Source of the DNA: Pseudomonadota bacterium
GTDB lineage: Bacteria; Pseudomonadota; Alphaproteobacteria; Rhizobiales; Rhizobiaceae
DNA length: 6,822 bases
NCBI GenBank assembly: GCA_023387775.1
Contig: JAEWHN010000284.1
Location: 1-6,822 of the forward strand
Reading direction: 5' to 3'
Shown here piece after piece: positions 5,599 through 6,822 of this stretch. Positions within the stretch are counted from its first letter, which is position 1, and each line of letters opens with the position of its first letter. Made by a program: the position numbers and the translations under genes. Under the pieces are notes generated by a model, which saw nothing but the letters and a program-made list of their open reading frames with translations, was not told where the DNA came from and made no database searches.

Positions 5599-6822
5599 AT
5601 GACCGAGATTGCCGAACTGTCCGCTGTAGCCTTGGCCGCCGCGATCCGTGCGAAGGAAATTTCGCCGGTGGAGGCGGTGGAAGCCGCCTTCGCGCGCATC
5701 GAGGAACGCGCCGACCTCAACGCCTTCATCGCGCTGGCGCATGAGCGCGCCCGCGAGGAAGCCAGGGCCGCCGAGGCTGCCGTTATGCGCGGCGACGAGC
5801 TCGGTGCGCTGCACGGCCTGCCGTTTTCGGTGAAGGACTTGACCACCACCGAGGGCATTGCCACCACGCAGGGCTCGGCGCTCTATGCAAACCAGGTGCC
5901 GGCGGCGGATGCGGTTGGCGTGGCCCGCGCGCGGGCGGCGGGCGCTATCGTCATCGGCAAGACGACGACGCCGGAATTCGGGCACAAGCCCTTTACGGAG
6001 GGCCCATTCTTCGGCCGCACGCTTAACCCGTGGAATGCGGACTATACCTGCGGCGGCTCGAGCGGCGGCGCGGCCGTGGCGGTCGCGGCCGGCATGGGGC
6101 CGCTGTCGCTCGGCACCGATGGCGGCGGCTCGATCCGCATTCCCGCCGCCTGCTGCGGCGTGGTGGGCCTGAAGGCGACGCTCGGCGTGATCCCCAATCT
6201 GCAGGCGCCCGATCTCTTCGGGGCCAATTCCTATGTCGGGCCGATGGCGCGCAATGTCGCCGACACGGCGATGATGTTCGACGTTCTGGCCGGACCTGAT
6301 CGCCGCGATCCGTTCGGGCAGGCGACGCCAACGGCGGTCGATCGCGATACCGGCAGGCCGGTGCGCGTCGGCTTCCTGCTGAAGTGCGGCAACGTTCTCG
6401 ATCCGGAAGTGGAAGCCGCGACCGTGGCGGCGATGCGCAAGGCCGAGGCGCTGGGCATGCAGGTGGAGCCCATCGAGCTCGATTTCGTGTCGATGGAAGA
6501 GCCGTTCCTGGTCGTGCTGCGCTCGCTGCTCTGGGCGCGCGTCGGCAAGGCGATGGAGCGGACTCCCGAAAAGCTCGACCCGACGCTGATCGAGACCATC
6601 AAGGCCGGCATGGGCTACTCGGCGGCCGATCTTTGCGAGGCACAGTTCGCGCGCACGGCGTGCTTCGCCAAGGTTCAGGAGGTGCTCGAGCGCTGCGACG
6701 TCATTGCTTCGCCCACACTTTCGGCCCCGGCGCTGCCGGTCGGGCTCGACCCGCTGGGCCGCGTCGAGATCGCGGGTCAGGACGCAGGCACGATCCGGGG
6801 TGCCTGGTATCCATACACCTTC
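5599..6822 (+). CDS. Amidase-signature hydrolase (partial, C-terminus missing)
   Basis: The frame is open from ATG 5599 to the right edge, giving 408 residues with no stop; family members are usually about 450-500 residues, so roughly 50-90 are missing. The amidase-signature triad is complete: K79 in PFSVKD, cis-Ser S154 in CGGSSGG (151-157), and the nucleophile S178 in GTDGGGSIRIPAA (172-184). The 24-residue spacing between the two serines is as in other members. The segment GVVGLKATLGVIP follows; the commoner form is GLKPT. These enzymes hydrolyse a carboxamide to acid and ammonia or amine in the cytoplasm through an acyl-serine. Substrates range from small aliphatic amides to half-amides, allophanate and Gln-tRNA partners; the sequence alone does not choose among them. 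A GatA role is unlikely, since no gatB or gatC is nearby and the gene sits in a catabolic operon. The gap after the second SDR is 25 bases, so co-transcription is likely. Confidence 0.93.
   Translation, partial: MTEIAELSAVALAAAIRAKEISPVEAVEAAFARIEERADLNAFIALAHERAREEARAAEAAVMRGDELGALHGLPFSVKDLTTTEGIATTQGSALYANQVPAADAVGVARARAAGAIVIGKTTTPEFGHKPFTEGPFFGRTLNPWNADYTCGGSSGGAAVAVAAGMGPLSLGTDGGGSIRIPAACCGVVGLKATLGVIPNLQAPDLFGANSYVGPMARNVADTAMMFDVLAGPDRRDPFGQATPTAVDRDTGRPVRVGFLLKCGNVLDPEVEAATVAAMRKAEALGMQVEPIELDFVSMEEPFLVVLRSLLWARVGKAMERTPEKLDPTLIETIKAGMGYSAADLCEAQFARTACFAKVQEVLERCDVIASPTLSAPALPVGLDPLGRVEIAGQDAGTIRGAWYPYTF

Noticed and set aside
4452..5867. A 471-codon open frame on the minus strand across both SDR genes and the amidase start.
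   Set aside because: Its translation is rich in Arg/Ala/Gly/His with no recognisable domain, and it lies antisense to three clearly functional genes. Long antisense frames are expected in GC-rich coding DNA.
5599..6822. Naming the amidase as GatA of the Glu-tRNA amidotransferase.
   Set aside because: There is no gatB or gatC neighbour and the context is a transporter-linked catabolic operon. The shared triad defines only the broad family.

Overview
The window is a single, tightly packed, GC-rich block (about two-thirds G+C by eye, strong G/C preference at third codon positions, several GTG starts). It suggests an alphaproteobacterium of the Rhizobiales type, such as Mesorhizobium or a relative. 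That assignment is an inference from codon style and gene order; there is no rRNA or other phylogenetic marker here. All eight genes lie on the + strand. The longest gap between genes is 58 bases, and I see no tRNA, rRNA, insertion sequence, CRISPR array or phage gene.

Layout: (1) 1-417, the C-terminal part of an ABC-transporter solute-binding protein of the PotD/spermidine-putrescine type, cut by the left edge. (2) 418-475, a spacer holding a perfect 9-bp stem-loop with no U-tract. (3) 476-3200, the rest of the importer: a PotA-type ATPase, a PotB-type permease and a PotC-type permease, joined by 4-base GTGA and ATGA overlaps. (4) 3217-4038, a cytosolic carbohydrate-esterase-4 fold hydrolase (polysaccharide deacetylase family) whose motifs resemble the HpPgdA/PuuE/cyclic-imidase branch more than classical chitin or peptidoglycan deacetylases. 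(5) 4035-4790 and 4815-5573, two different short-chain dehydrogenases/reductases in tandem. (6) 5599-6822, an amidase-signature hydrolase with a complete Ser-cisSer-Lys triad, cut by the right edge.

Taken together this looks like one uptake-and-catabolism operon. The importer would bring in a small, probably nitrogen-containing organic compound. The CE4-fold enzyme and the amidase would cleave C-N (amide, imide or acetamide-like) bonds in the cytoplasm, and the two SDRs would oxidise or reduce hydroxyl/carbonyl groups. The substrate cannot be read from the sequence. A cyclic imide, a cyclic ureide or an N-acyl amine/amino sugar are the leading guesses. Nothing here is a defence or mobile system. 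The most interesting points are the unassigned pathway, the unusual CE4 motifs, the lost catalytic Asn in the second SDR, and the hairpin after the binding-protein gene.
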